Below, in pieces: positions 26,773 to 35,652 of a DNA stretch of 64,000 bases; the stretch's first letter is position 1; every line of letters starts with the position of its first letter. Under the pieces are notes generated by a model. That model was given only the letters and a program-made list of their open reading frames with translations, did not search any database and was not told the origin of the DNA. Made by a program: the position numbers and the translations under genes. The stretch is from Alphaproteobacteria bacterium. Its GTDB lineage: Bacteria; Pseudomonadota; Alphaproteobacteria; UBA6615. Location of the stretch: the NCBI GenBank assembly GCA_022449545.1, contig JAKUPN010000001.1, positions 309,843-373,842 on the forward strand, in the 5' to 3' direction.

Positions 26773-27468
26773 TCATCCTATTGCCTGACCATATCTCCAT
26801 CTTTCTATTTTGACTTTGTCAAAAACTTTTCCCGAGTTGAGTGGTTCATTAGTCCAGAACTCTTTGCAGGCTTCTAAATTGGGATACTCTACGATCATCA
26901 AACTTCCTATAATTCCAGACCCATCATCAGTCTGAAGTGGCCCCCTAGCAACATATCGATCCATTACCTCTGCTTGATATTTGTGGTGCTCTGATGAGAA
27001 AGCGTTTCTTTTCTGATCGGCTTCGGGGCCATCAAGAGCAGTGATACAGAATTGTTGCCACCCTGTTGTTCTTGGATATTCTAGTTGGCGTATTTCCATA
27101 CTCGAAGACCATCGAACAATTTCAGTTTGGCTGAAGGCACCAGCCAAATAATAAGGCTCATTTTCTACCCAAGAGGTAACATTATCGCGATCGGGAGCAT
27201 CTAATAAGGTGATGCCTCCTGTAACTTCATCCCCATCCATATTTAATAAGGGTCCGGAAAATCGAATTTGATCGGCATGTTTTTGTAAATAAGACAAATG
27301 TTCCTCTTTAAACTCTGATCGAACGGCCTGTCCACGAATTAAATCAAGTTCAAAGTGAATATACCAACAAGGTGATTTTTTCATGTAATATTGCTTTAAC
27401 TCTTCCTCATTTAAGCCATAACGAGGGTCTCCAATTAAAGCACCTGAAGGGTTTTTAGGATCAATCAT
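26773..27468 (-). CDS. Tandem YCII-domain protein
   Basis: This 231-residue protein contains two YciI-like ferredoxin-fold domains. The first is about 34-125 (YIHFELDLIRGQAVRSEF ... SGPLLNMDGDEVTGGITLLDAP). The second is about 137-228 (QQFCITALDGPEADQKRN ... ARGPLQTDDGSGIIGSLMIVEYPN). Family YciI proteins resemble muconolactone isomerase and have a His/Asp pair; some are putative dehydrochlorinases. A fused pair in one chain would form an internal pseudo-dimer. It is isolated on the minus strand among oxidative catabolic genes. The function is not assignable beyond the fold. Confidence 0.8.
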   Translation of the reverse strand: MIDPKNPSGALIGDPRYGLNEEELKQYYMKKSPCWYIHFELDLIRGQAVRSEFKEEHLSYLQKHADQIRFSGPLLNMDGDEVTGGITLLDAPDRDNVTSWVENEPYYLAGAFSQTEIVRWSSSMEIRQLEYPRTTGWQQFCITALDGPEADQKRNAFSSEHHKYQAEVMDRYVARGPLQTDDGSGIIGSLMIVEYPNLEACKEFWTNEPLNSGKVFDKVKIERWRYGQAIG

Positions 27469-27614
27469 GATGTCTCATTTTCTTGAATTTATTCTGTAGA
27501 TTGATGGATGTTGCCATGTGTAATATAGGAGTTAGCGAATTATACTAAGATAATGTAAACCGTAAGCAAGTGTTTATAAATAAAAAAGCCTTTTATACAC
27601 AGGAGGGGAACACA

Positions 27615-28139
27615 ATGGCGAGACAATTTAGAAGAGTAGTAACAGGACATAACCCGGAAGGTAAATCCATAATTTTAATGGATGGGGCACCTCCGCAAGT
27701 TTTAGAACCAATACCTCAGCTTTTTCTTCACGAAATCTGGGAAACTTCTGCTCCTGCAGATAACACAGGGCAAACGGATACGGCAATACGCGACAATAGC
27801 ATTGAACCCCATGATCCAGCTGGTACAATATTCCGTTATGTTGAGTTTCCCCCTGATGAAGATATTCGAGATGCGGATGATGCAGACGCTTTTGCCCAAA
27901 TGGGTAGCAGTGATGCACACGATTCTGATTCAGATGTACCTGGAATGCATGAAACTCAGACCACAGATTATGCCATTGTTTTAGAAGGCGAAATGTGGGC
28001 TGTAATGGAAGAAGGTGAAACGAAGCTTTCTGCCAATGATGTTTTAATTCAGAGAGGAACCAACCATGCCTGGTCTAACCGCTCAGGTAAGCCCGCTTTA
28101 ATGCTCTTCGTTTTGATTGGAGCAAATAAAAGAACTTAA
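27615..28139 (+). CDS. Cupin-domain protein
   Basis: This 174-residue cupin is the third in 7 kb. I chose ATG 27615, placed 6 nt after the excellent SD AGGAGGGG (27601-27608); an upstream frame extension has no family-like sequence. Motif 1 is PGMHETQTTDYAIVLEGE (His and Asp/Glu type) and motif 2 is IQRGTNHAWSN, so metal binding is likely. The N-terminal half has a conserved-looking PQLFLHEIWETSAPAD. A relation to small-molecule dioxygenase-type or regulatory cupins cannot be settled. A glycosyltransferase gene follows 48 nt later. Confidence 0.85.
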   Translation: MARQFRRVVTGHNPEGKSIILMDGAPPQVLEPIPQLFLHEIWETSAPADNTGQTDTAIRDNSIEPHDPAGTIFRYVEFPPDEDIRDADDADAFAQMGSSDAHDSDSDVPGMHETQTTDYAIVLEGEMWAVMEEGETKLSANDVLIQRGTNHAWSNRSGKPALMLFVLIGANKRT

Positions 28140-28187
28140 AATAATTGGTTTTTTTTAGGCTATTCGAAATTAATAATTTTTAAGCTA

Positions 28188-28880
28188 ATGCCGGAACAAA
28201 TCTCCATTGGAGTTGTTATACCTGCCTTAAATGCAGAAAAGACAATATGTACAACTATCGACTCTGTACTAAAGTTTAGTGGAGGGTTCGACATTGAGAT
28301 TCTTATTGTAGATGGGGGGTCAACTGATAAAACAGTCTGTCTAGCTAAAACCTACGGCATCAAAGTATTGACTTCAAAACCCAATCGCGGACAACAACTA
28401 GCACTTGGAGCCTCAGTAGTATCAGGGAATTGGATCTTTTTTTTACACTCAGATACAACCCTACTCGACGATTGGAATAGTGGAGTGAATGAATTCTTTG
28501 ACTCCTATGAAGCAAAAAGAAGTGCTGGATATTTTCTTCTTAAGTTTGATGACGAATCGTCGAGAGCCAAGAGATTAGAGAAGTTTGTAAAATGGAGGTC
28601 TAAATTATTTGGATTACCCTACGGGGATCAAGGCTTACTCATAAGCCGCAGCCTCTACGAAAAAATAGGGGGATTCCGCCCTATGTTAATAATGGAAGAT
28701 GTAGATATCATTAGAAGACTTACAAAAAGAAGAACAAAGCGTATTAACGCACATCTAGAGACATCCGCAATCCGCTTTAAACGCAACGGATATCTGTTTA
28801 GATCAATTAGGAATCTTTTTTGTCTTGTGTTGTTCTATATAGGGGTTCCAAAGAAATTTATTCGACTCATATACGGATAA
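28188..28880 (+). CDS. TIGR04283-type family 2 glycosyltransferase
   Basis: This 230-residue GT-A enzyme has the nucleotide-binding start VVIPALNAEKTICTTIDSVL, LIVDGGSTDKTVCLA, the DxD-like LHSDTTLLDDW and the acceptor-side YGDQGLLISRSLYEKIGGF. This subfamily was named from arsenosugar biosynthesis clusters, but is widespread where arsenic chemistry is not shown. The C-terminal 30 residues are hydrophobic (LFRSIRNLFCLVLFYIGVP), suggesting membrane association. The partner TIGR04282 gene starts 8 nt downstream, the usual pairing. Confidence 0.88.
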   Translation: MPEQISIGVVIPALNAEKTICTTIDSVLKFSGGFDIEILIVDGGSTDKTVCLAKTYGIKVLTSKPNRGQQLALGASVVSGNWIFFLHSDTTLLDDWNSGVNEFFDSYEAKRSAGYFLLKFDDESSRAKRLEKFVKWRSKLFGLPYGDQGLLISRSLYEKIGGFRPMLIMEDVDIIRRLTKRRTKRINAHLETSAIRFKRNGYLFRSIRNLFCLVLFYIGVPKKFIRLIYG

Positions 28881-28887
28881 AGATAAC

Positions 28888-29508
28888 TTGATTAAAAATC
28901 TTATTCTCTTTGCTCGCCAGCCAAAATTGGGGGCAGCAAAACGACGATTGGCAAAAGATATCGGATACGCAGCTGCACACAATTTCTATAGATCAAATCT
29001 CATGACCCTGGCTTGGAAGCTTGGCAACGATCCCAGATGGAGAACTTCTTTATTTGCTAGTCCAGACCAGTCAGCATCCAATAAAAAAGTCTGGCCAGTC
29101 CCTTCTAAAATATCGATTATGGAACAGGGTACAGGGGATATCGGACATAGAATGTATAGAGCTTTTAAATCATTTTCACATGAACCTTGTGTAATAATAG
29201 GATGTGATATTCCTGAGATAAATCGGAACGATATATTAATAGCTTTTCGCTCTCTACAAAAAAATAAACTTGTATTCGGTCCGTCTTCAGATGGAGGCTT
29301 TTGGTTAATAGGAGTAAAAAACCCCTCAATTATCAGAGAAAAAATATTTAGTGAAGTTAGATGGTCAACCCCCAATGCCTTAGATGATACTTTGTCTAAT
29401 TTACCAAAAAACATTCCTATAAGATTTATAAGAGAGCTTTCAGATATAGATCATGGAGGCTCATGGCGTAGATGGAAGATTCGAAAACATTCACACAAGA
29501 TTGGATAG
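28888..29508 (+). CDS. TIGR04282-type glycosyltransferase (DUF2064)
   Basis: This 206-residue protein is related to nucleotide-sugar/cofactor guanylyl-type transferases. It has LILFARQPKLGAAKRRLAKDIG at the N-terminus, the acidic IIGCDIPEI and FGPSSDGGFWLIGVKNP. The start is TTG at 28888, 8 nt after the preceding stop; no ATG lies near. It pairs with the GT2 gene upstream, a linkage seen in many bacteria. I see no arsenic methyltransferase or radical-SAM ArsS gene here, so an arsenosugar role should not be assumed. Confidence 0.85.
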   Translation: MIKNLILFARQPKLGAAKRRLAKDIGYAAAHNFYRSNLMTLAWKLGNDPRWRTSLFASPDQSASNKKVWPVPSKISIMEQGTGDIGHRMYRAFKSFSHEPCVIIGCDIPEINRNDILIAFRSLQKNKLVFGPSSDGGFWLIGVKNPSIIREKIFSEVRWSTPNALDDTLSNLPKNIPIRFIRELSDIDHGGSWRRWKIRKHSHKIG

Positions 29509-29577
29509 GAAGGTCCTCTCCTAAAAACCTCGGAATAAAAAATAGTAATTACACAGCTCGAGTCAGGAAGAACGAAT

Positions 29578-30675
29578 ATGTCAATTAAGACTAAAATACC
29601 AGTTTTGGCTAAACTTCTATCAGACTTGGATGATATAGGAATAGTTACTGAACATGATTTAAAACTTCTTCCCTCAAAGGGACTTGCTCATGATCATATT
29701 AGTATAAGTGGCAGGAACTTGCTTTTAAGGATCCCCAAACAAAGTCAGATGGCGTTCGACGCTGAAAAAAATTTAACCTACCAGGCGGCTTGTTTTAAAA
29801 AGGCAACACCCAGTGGGCATACACCCAAATTACATCATGTAATATATCCTTCGACGAATCTGCCAATGGGAGCATTAATAGTTGAAGAAATTCAGGGAGA
29901 GTCTCTTAAGCTTCCTGACTTCAGCAGCGCTATGGCAACAGCTCTAGCATCAATACATTCGCTACCCGTCCCTAAAGAAAAAGATCGAGCCCCACTAATA
30001 AATCCACGAAATGCAGTCAGCGAAACTTTTATGGAAGTGATGGAACAATCAGCATTTCTTGCCAACGCAAATTTAGAATACGATTCTGAGCATCAAATCC
30101 GAGAAGAGTTATCCTATGCTGGTAATCTTTTATCCCGGAAGAAAAATCCACCGGTATCGTTAATAACTTTTGATGCTCATCCTGGAAACTTTCTAATTAC
30201 CCCAAAACAAGAAGCTATATTGGTTGACCTAGAAAAAGCACGTTACGGAATACCGGCATACGACTTGGCGCACGCAACTCTTTATACCTCTACTACTTGG
30301 GAAAAAGATAACAGTTTTATACTTAGCCCTGATCAAGTGGCAAATTTTTACTCAAATTGGCTTGAGAAAATTCCTAAGGAACTAGCAATTGAATTAAGGC
30401 CATGGTTGCTCGATCTGAGGCGTACAATGTGGTTATGGTCAGTTACCTGGTGTGCTAAATGGAGAGTTCGTTCAAAAGCGCCAGCAAATAGGACCTACCA
30501 ATCTGGCGCATCAACGGAGGATTGGTCTGAAGAAATAACTGACTCATCTGTTATTGCCCATGTTAGAAATCGTGTTGATCATTATCTAGACCCAAATACT
30601 ATCGAGAATGTTAGGAAAGAATGGCTTACTAATAATTCACTAACTGATTTTCTTCACTATTCGGCAGCCACCTAA
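29578..30675 (+). CDS. APH/choline-kinase-fold phosphotransferase
   Basis: This 365-residue protein has the aminoglycoside/choline kinase fold. The catalytic loop reads TFDAHPGNFLI, where the usual HGDxHxxN has its first His replaced but retains Asp, His and Asn. The metal-binding loop reads ILVDLEKARYGIPAYDLAH. A nucleotide-binding lobe with LIVEEIQGESLKLP precedes. The substrate is unknown; family members phosphorylate thiamine, choline, homoserine, sugars or drugs. It lies 49 nt upstream of an ABC binding-protein gene, so it probably phosphorylates an imported compound. Confidence 0.85.
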   Translation: MSIKTKIPVLAKLLSDLDDIGIVTEHDLKLLPSKGLAHDHISISGRNLLLRIPKQSQMAFDAEKNLTYQAACFKKATPSGHTPKLHHVIYPSTNLPMGALIVEEIQGESLKLPDFSSAMATALASIHSLPVPKEKDRAPLINPRNAVSETFMEVMEQSAFLANANLEYDSEHQIREELSYAGNLLSRKKNPPVSLITFDAHPGNFLITPKQEAILVDLEKARYGIPAYDLAHATLYTSTTWEKDNSFILSPDQVANFYSNWLEKIPKELAIELRPWLLDLRRTMWLWSVTWCAKWRVRSKAPANRTYQSGASTEDWSEEITDSSVIAHVRNRVDHYLDPNTIENVRKEWLTNNSLTDFLHYSAAT

Positions 30676-30724
30676 AATGAAACTTATAACAAGTCACAAA
30701 AATTCGAAAAACAGAGTACTTTAA

Positions 30725-31945
30725 ATGAAGATAAAAAAAAATTTATACCAATTTATCATCCCCTTTCTACTTATTTTCTTCATAACTGGGCAAAAAGAAA
30801 CCCATTCTCAATCGTGGGACCAAACACTAAATACGTCAAAAGGACAGACAGTTTATTGGAATGCCTGGGGGGGAGACGAGCGGACCAATTCATACATCAA
30901 GTGGGCTGGAGAACAGGTTAAAAATCGATTTGGAATAAGAGTAAAACATGTCAAGTTGACTGATACTGCACAAGCCGTATCTAGAGTAATCGCAGAAAAG
31001 GCAGCTGGAAAACATACAGATGGTTCTATTGACCTGGTATGGATTAATGGAGAAAACTTCGCAACAATGAAGCGTAATAAATTATTGTATGGGCCTTGGA
31101 CATCAAAAGCTCCTAATTATCAACTCGTTGATACTATTAATAAAAAAACCACAACCATAGATTTTTCTGTTCCTGTTGAAGGGCTTGAGGCTCCTTGGGG
31201 TATGGCACAACTCGTATTTATGTACGACAGTAAATCTGTATCTGATCCGCCAGAAACGGTGAAAAAATTGCTAGAGTGGTCTACAATGAATAAAGGCCGG
31301 TTTACTTATCCTCAACCTCCAAACTTTCTTGGAACCACCTTTCTAAAACAAGTTTTAATTGAGCTGATAGATGACACAAGTCTCCTACAAAAGAAGGTAA
31401 ATCCAGAAACATTTACAAAGGTAACAACTCCTTTGTGGAACTATCTAGATATAATTCACCCAAATTTATGGAGATCAGGAAAAATCTTTCCTCAGAATGG
31501 GCCAGCTCAGCACCCCCTAATGGATGATGGGGAAATTGATATCGCACTATCCTTTGAACCTTCAGAAGCTTCTAGTCTAATTGCCAAGAAAACACTACCT
31601 AACACCGTAAGGACTTTCATCCTTAAGGGGGGAACAGTAGGAAACACTAGCTTTCTAGCTATCCCTTTTAATTCTAAATCACGCGAAGGGGCAATGGTGT
31701 TAGCTAATTTCCTTCTATCTCCAGAGGCTCAAGCAAGAAAACAAAACCCTGAATACTGGGGAAACGCTACTGTGCTGGATCTCAATAAACTCTCTCCGCA
31801 CGAAGTGCGTTGGTTCGAAAATATTGATTATGGAGTGGCAACCCTAAGGCCTGAGACACTAGGAAATACTTTGCTAGAGCCCCATGCTTCTTGGGTTTCT
31901 GCCTTAGAGAAAGGTTGGCTCCAACGCTATTCAACCGGTAAATGA
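30725..31945 (+). CDS. ABC transporter substrate-binding protein, YnjB-like
   Basis: This 406-residue periplasmic binding protein has a clear signal peptide (basic MKIKKNLYQF, hydrophobic IIPFLLIFFITG, cleavage near SQS). Segments GQTVYWNAWGGDERTNSYI, DLVWINGENFATMKRNKLLYGPW, EGLEAPWGMAQLVFMYDS and GNTSFLAIPFNSKSREGAM match the YnjB family of E. coli, whose ligand is not established. It is followed 10 nt later by the fused permease gene. It is co-oriented with the upstream kinase and glycosyltransferase pair. Confidence 0.88.
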   Translation: MKIKKNLYQFIIPFLLIFFITGQKETHSQSWDQTLNTSKGQTVYWNAWGGDERTNSYIKWAGEQVKNRFGIRVKHVKLTDTAQAVSRVIAEKAAGKHTDGSIDLVWINGENFATMKRNKLLYGPWTSKAPNYQLVDTINKKTTTIDFSVPVEGLEAPWGMAQLVFMYDSKSVSDPPETVKKLLEWSTMNKGRFTYPQPPNFLGTTFLKQVLIELIDDTSLLQKKVNPETFTKVTTPLWNYLDIIHPNLWRSGKIFPQNGPAQHPLMDDGEIDIALSFEPSEASSLIAKKTLPNTVRTFILKGGTVGNTSFLAIPFNSKSREGAMVLANFLLSPEAQARKQNPEYWGNATVLDLNKLSPHEVRWFENIDYGVATLRPETLGNTLLEPHASWVSALEKGWLQRYSTGK

Positions 31946-31955
31946 GATACCCTTA

Positions 31956-33683
31956 ATGAGCCTAAGTAAGCTTTTGAAAAAGCAAAAATCTATTTTTAGG
32001 TTGGTACCAATAATCGTTACAGTTTTATTTCTAGGTCCAATCGTAGCGGGCTTATTAGGGACATTATTTCCTTCTTTTAGTTTTATTCCCGAGATAGGAG
32101 AGGAGTCATTTTCATTAGCTCCTTGGAAAGAGCTAATTGCCATTCCAGGTATTATTAAGTCAATCCAGTTGTCATTTTTTACTGGCATTATAACAACAGC
32201 TATATCACTAACAGTGGTAATCTCTTTTTTCGCTGGTTGGCAAGATACAAAGTTATTTGTTTACGTTCAGCGATTTTTATCACCATTACTTTCAGTTCCA
32301 CACGTTACTGTAGCATTAGGATTAGCGTTCTTATTGACCCCTAGTGGCTGGATTGTTCGTCTAATATCTCCTTGGGCAACAGGTTTTAATAGGCCGCCAG
32401 ACATAATAATTTTACAGGACGCGGAAGGACTATCGTTAATTTTCGGACTAGTCATTAAAGAAATACCATTTCTGTTTCTTATGACTCTGGCTGCAATTAA
32501 TCAAATCAATGCAACAGCCAGCTGCAATATAGCTCGCACATTGGGTTACCGACCAGTTATGGCATGGTGTAAAACAGTTTTACCATTAATATATCCACAA
32601 ATTAGACTTCCCATCTTTGCTGTTATCGCCTACTCCTCATCTACAGTGGATGTAGCTATTGTACTCGGCCCGACAACCCCTCCTACCTTAGCAGTGCAAC
32701 TGGTTAAATGGTTCTATGATCCCGATATAAATATGCACTACGTCGCATCTGCAGGTGCGCTTGTTCAACTCCTAATTGTAATAATAGCAATTATTTTCTG
32801 GTACTTGTGTGAGTTTATTCTGATTAAATTGGGCAGAAAAGCTCTTATTAAAGGAAGCCGAGGCAGGGCCGATACTTATTTACGAGGCTATGCAGCAATA
32901 GCTTTGCTGACAGGGTTTTGTTTTGCCCTGTTAAGTCTTCTAAGCATGACTCTTTGGTCCCTAACCAACAGTTGGCGTTTTCCTTCTTCGTTCCCTGACA
33001 GTCTATCCATCTCAGCCTGGATAGGTAGAATAATCCAGCTGGAGAATGCGTTCTTGAATACTTTATCGATTGGCCTTCTTTCCGCATCAATTTCTTTAAT
33101 ACTGGTAATTAGTTGTCTGGAAAGTGAAGCCAAATCAGGACATAAAGTTTCAAATCGATTTAGGTTTTTACTTTATATCCCTTTATTAGTGCCTCAGATT
33201 GCTTTTTTATTTGGAACCCAGGTTTTTTTTATCATCATGGATATTGATGGTAGCTGGTCAGCCGTTGCTTTCTGCCATCTGATTTTTGTATTACCTTATG
33301 TGTTTCTATCTCTAGAAGACACTTATCGTTCTTTAGACGACCGATACAGGAGAACAGCGGTCTGTTTAGGCTCTAGCCACATTAAATTTATGCTACGCAT
33401 AAAATTACCCTTGTTGCTGAAGCCAATTCTGATAGCTTTTGCTGTGGGTTTTGCAGTCAGCGTTAGCCTCTATCTTCCAACTCTTTTCGCTGGAGCAGGA
33501 AGATTCGAAACCCTTACAACAGAAGCAGTTAGCCTGGCAGCAAGTGGCAATCGAAGAATAATCGGGACATATGCTTTAATGCAAATGCTACTGCCATTCA
33601 TTGCATTTTTAATAGCAACCAACATTACAAAATTGATTTATGGACAAAAATATAAAAAAACAATCTTCAACGATCAGCCCTGA
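31956..33683 (+). CDS. Fused ABC transporter permease, YnjC-like
   Basis: This 575-residue permease carries two BPD_transp_1-type halves in one chain. I count about 12 hydrophobic helices, with the first half near 20-290 and the second near 310-560. EAA-like cytoplasmic loops are visible (ARTLGYRPVMAWCKTVLPLIYPQI and TAVCLGSSHIKFMLRIKLPLLLKPI, each the docking site for an ATPase). It pairs with the YnjB-like protein upstream. No ATPase (YnjD) follows in the window: the next gene is a maleylacetoacetate isomerase. The transporter must borrow an ATPase encoded elsewhere or be incomplete. Confidence 0.9.
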   Translation: MSLSKLLKKQKSIFRLVPIIVTVLFLGPIVAGLLGTLFPSFSFIPEIGEESFSLAPWKELIAIPGIIKSIQLSFFTGIITTAISLTVVISFFAGWQDTKLFVYVQRFLSPLLSVPHVTVALGLAFLLTPSGWIVRLISPWATGFNRPPDIIILQDAEGLSLIFGLVIKEIPFLFLMTLAAINQINATASCNIARTLGYRPVMAWCKTVLPLIYPQIRLPIFAVIAYSSSTVDVAIVLGPTTPPTLAVQLVKWFYDPDINMHYVASAGALVQLLIVIIAIIFWYLCEFILIKLGRKALIKGSRGRADTYLRGYAAIALLTGFCFALLSLLSMTLWSLTNSWRFPSSFPDSLSISAWIGRIIQLENAFLNTLSIGLLSASISLILVISCLESEAKSGHKVSNRFRFLLYIPLLVPQIAFLFGTQVFFIIMDIDGSWSAVAFCHLIFVLPYVFLSLEDTYRSLDDRYRRTAVCLGSSHIKFMLRIKLPLLLKPILIAFAVGFAVSVSLYLPTLFAGAGRFETLTTEAVSLAASGNRRIIGTYALMQMLLPFIAFLIATNITKLIYGQKYKKTIFNDQP

Positions 33684-33755
33684 TCTTGACGAAATGTTCT
33701 ACGACTGGCCAACTAGAATGAAATATAATATTTTTTAAATTAGTGGAGAAATTTT

Positions 33756-34409
33756 ATGGAACTTTATGGTTACTGGCGCTCTCTAGCTGCATTTCGGGTT
33801 CGAATTGCACTTAATTTGAAAGAAATTCCTTTTGAAGTTACCTCAATGGATCTAATAGAAGGTCAACAGTTTAACGATGACTACCGCAAAATTAATCCTC
33901 AAATGGTAGTACCAACACTTGTCGATAATGAAACCGTACTCACTCAGTCATTAGCCATACTAGAATATATCGAAGAAGCTTATCCATCACCCGCTTTATT
34001 GCCAAAAGACAAATTAGGTCGAGCAAGAGTGAGATCAATTTCCCTTATTTCTGTTGCCGACACTCACCCACTGGTCGTTCCGAGAGTTAGAAAATACATA
34101 GTGGAAGAAATGGGGCATACCGAAGAAGAACTGAGTGCTTGGATAAAAAACTGGGTCACAAAGGGGCTTACAGCAATTGAAGAAATCCTTAATAAAGATA
34201 GAGAAACCGGGATCTATTGTCATGGTGATAACATAACCATGGCTGATCTATGCGTAGTTCCCCAGTTTGGTGCAGCCAAGCTATTTGAAATTGATACTAG
34301 CGCTTTTCCTACCATTTCCCGTATTTTTGAAGAGTGCATGACGGTCCCTGCTGTTTTTAATGCTCGACCTCAAGCTCAACCAGATTTTCCCAAGGAAATG
34401 GATAAATAA
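33756..34409 (+). CDS. maiA: Maleylacetoacetate isomerase (zeta-class GST)
   Basis: This 217-residue zeta GST catalyses glutathione-dependent cis-trans isomerisation of maleylacetoacetate or maleylpyruvate in tyrosine/homogentisate or gentisate breakdown. The active-site motif appears as YWRSLAAFRVRIALNLK (the family has SSCSxRVR; here SLAAFRVR). The usual second Ser/Cys positions are Ala, Phe, so catalytic competence is somewhat uncertain. NPQMVVPTLV and TQSLAILEYIEEAYP are conserved, as is MADLCVVPQFGAA. It is co-oriented with a CoA racemase 43 nt downstream. No homogentisate dioxygenase is nearby. Confidence 0.85.
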   Translation: MELYGYWRSLAAFRVRIALNLKEIPFEVTSMDLIEGQQFNDDYRKINPQMVVPTLVDNETVLTQSLAILEYIEEAYPSPALLPKDKLGRARVRSISLISVADTHPLVVPRVRKYIVEEMGHTEEELSAWIKNWVTKGLTAIEEILNKDRETGIYCHGDNITMADLCVVPQFGAAKLFEIDTSAFPTISRIFEECMTVPAVFNARPQAQPDFPKEMDK

Positions 34410-34452
34410 ATTATTTAAAATAAAAATTACATGTACAGAGGAGTTATAAAAA

Positions 34453-35625
34453 ATGTCTAACTCGTTAGATAACTCTAGGTCTGGTCCTCTAGTCGGTCTT
34501 AAATGTATAGAACTGGCGGGCATTGGCCCTGCACCCTTTGCTGCAATGCTCTTGGCAGACTTAGGAGCAGATATAATTCGGGTCGACCGTCGTGTAGATT
34601 CGGGTTTAGGAGTACCGAGGGGATCTGAGTTTGATCTTATGAATCGAAGTAGAAGATCAATAGCAGTGGATCTTAAAAGTTCTGAAGGAACAGAAGTGGT
34701 TATGAAATTGATCGGAAAAGCTGATGTTCTGATCGATCCTTTTCGCCCAGGGGTTACTGAAAAACTAGGACTTGGACCTGACGACGCTCTAGCTTGTAAC
34801 CCGAGATTGATTTACGCCCGTATGACTGGATTTGGAAACTTTGGACCCCTTTCTCACGCAGCCGGACATGATATCAACTATATTGCCCTCACTGGAGCCC
34901 TACATGCCATTGGCCCAAAAGAAAATCCTGTTCCACCACTTAACATGATTGGGGATTATGGAGGAGGTGGAATGTATCTCGCTTTTGGAATAATGGCCGC
35001 AAGTTATGAAGCACAAAAAAGTGGGCTAGGCCAAGTCGTAGACGTAGGCATGGTAGACGGAGCGTTATCTTTAATGACACCTATATATGGCTTAAGCGCC
35101 TCGGGATACTGGAATGATGAACGTGAAAAAAATATCCTTGATGGCGCTGCCCCGTTTTATGGAGCGTTTAAAACCTCCGATGAAAAATTTATTTCAATAG
35201 GTTCTATAGAAGAAAAATTTTACAAAATTTTACTGGAAAAATTAGGTCTTGATCCTAAGCTACTTCCGCCTCAGATGGATCGTAGTCAATGGCCTACACT
35301 GAAAGAAAAAATTTCAGAAAAAATTCAGACAAAAACCCGGGATGAATGGGTAAGTATAATGGAAGGAACAGATGTCTGTTTTGCTCCGGTTTTATCGCTA
35401 GATGAGGCTCCATCCCATCCGCACAATCTAGCAAGAGAAAATTTTGTTAAAGTCTCTGGAATTACCCAGCCTGCTCCTGCACCAAGGTTTAGCCGCACTC
35501 CAGGACGTGTCCATGCTCCTCCTGCTAAACCCGGAGAACACACAGAAGAAGTATTGGAAGAGTGGGGGTTTGATAAAGAAGAAATTTCTAGTCTTAAAGA
35601 AGAAGCTGTTGTAGGACGTTCATAA
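34453..35625 (+). CDS. Alpha-methylacyl-CoA racemase / family III CoA-transferase
   Basis: This 390-residue protein is family III CoA-transferase fold, racemase branch. The racemase catalytic pair is visible: His in GHDINYIALTGALHAIG and Asp in IGDYGGGGMYLAFGI; GMVDGALSLM is also conserved. It should epimerise 2-methyl-branched acyl-CoA esters before beta-oxidation. A good SD (GAGGAG) precedes the ATG. The run maiA - racemase - metallo-hydrolase is tightly spaced (43 and 27 nt) and likely one operon for branched or isoprenoid-like acyl-CoA catabolism. Confidence 0.92.
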   Translation: MSNSLDNSRSGPLVGLKCIELAGIGPAPFAAMLLADLGADIIRVDRRVDSGLGVPRGSEFDLMNRSRRSIAVDLKSSEGTEVVMKLIGKADVLIDPFRPGVTEKLGLGPDDALACNPRLIYARMTGFGNFGPLSHAAGHDINYIALTGALHAIGPKENPVPPLNMIGDYGGGGMYLAFGIMAASYEAQKSGLGQVVDVGMVDGALSLMTPIYGLSASGYWNDEREKNILDGAAPFYGAFKTSDEKFISIGSIEEKFYKILLEKLGLDPKLLPPQMDRSQWPTLKEKISEKIQTKTRDEWVSIMEGTDVCFAPVLSLDEAPSHPHNLARENFVKVSGITQPAPAPRFSRTPGRVHAPPAKPGEHTEEVLEEWGFDKEEISSLKEEAVVGRS

Positions 35626-35652
35626 TATTGATAACGAAAATTCGGAGTCGGA

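Noticed and set aside
33640..33738. 32-codon frame at the end of the permease gene, considered as an ATPase remnant
   Set aside because: No Walker-like sequence, no SD, and it overlaps the permease; nothing links it to YnjD.
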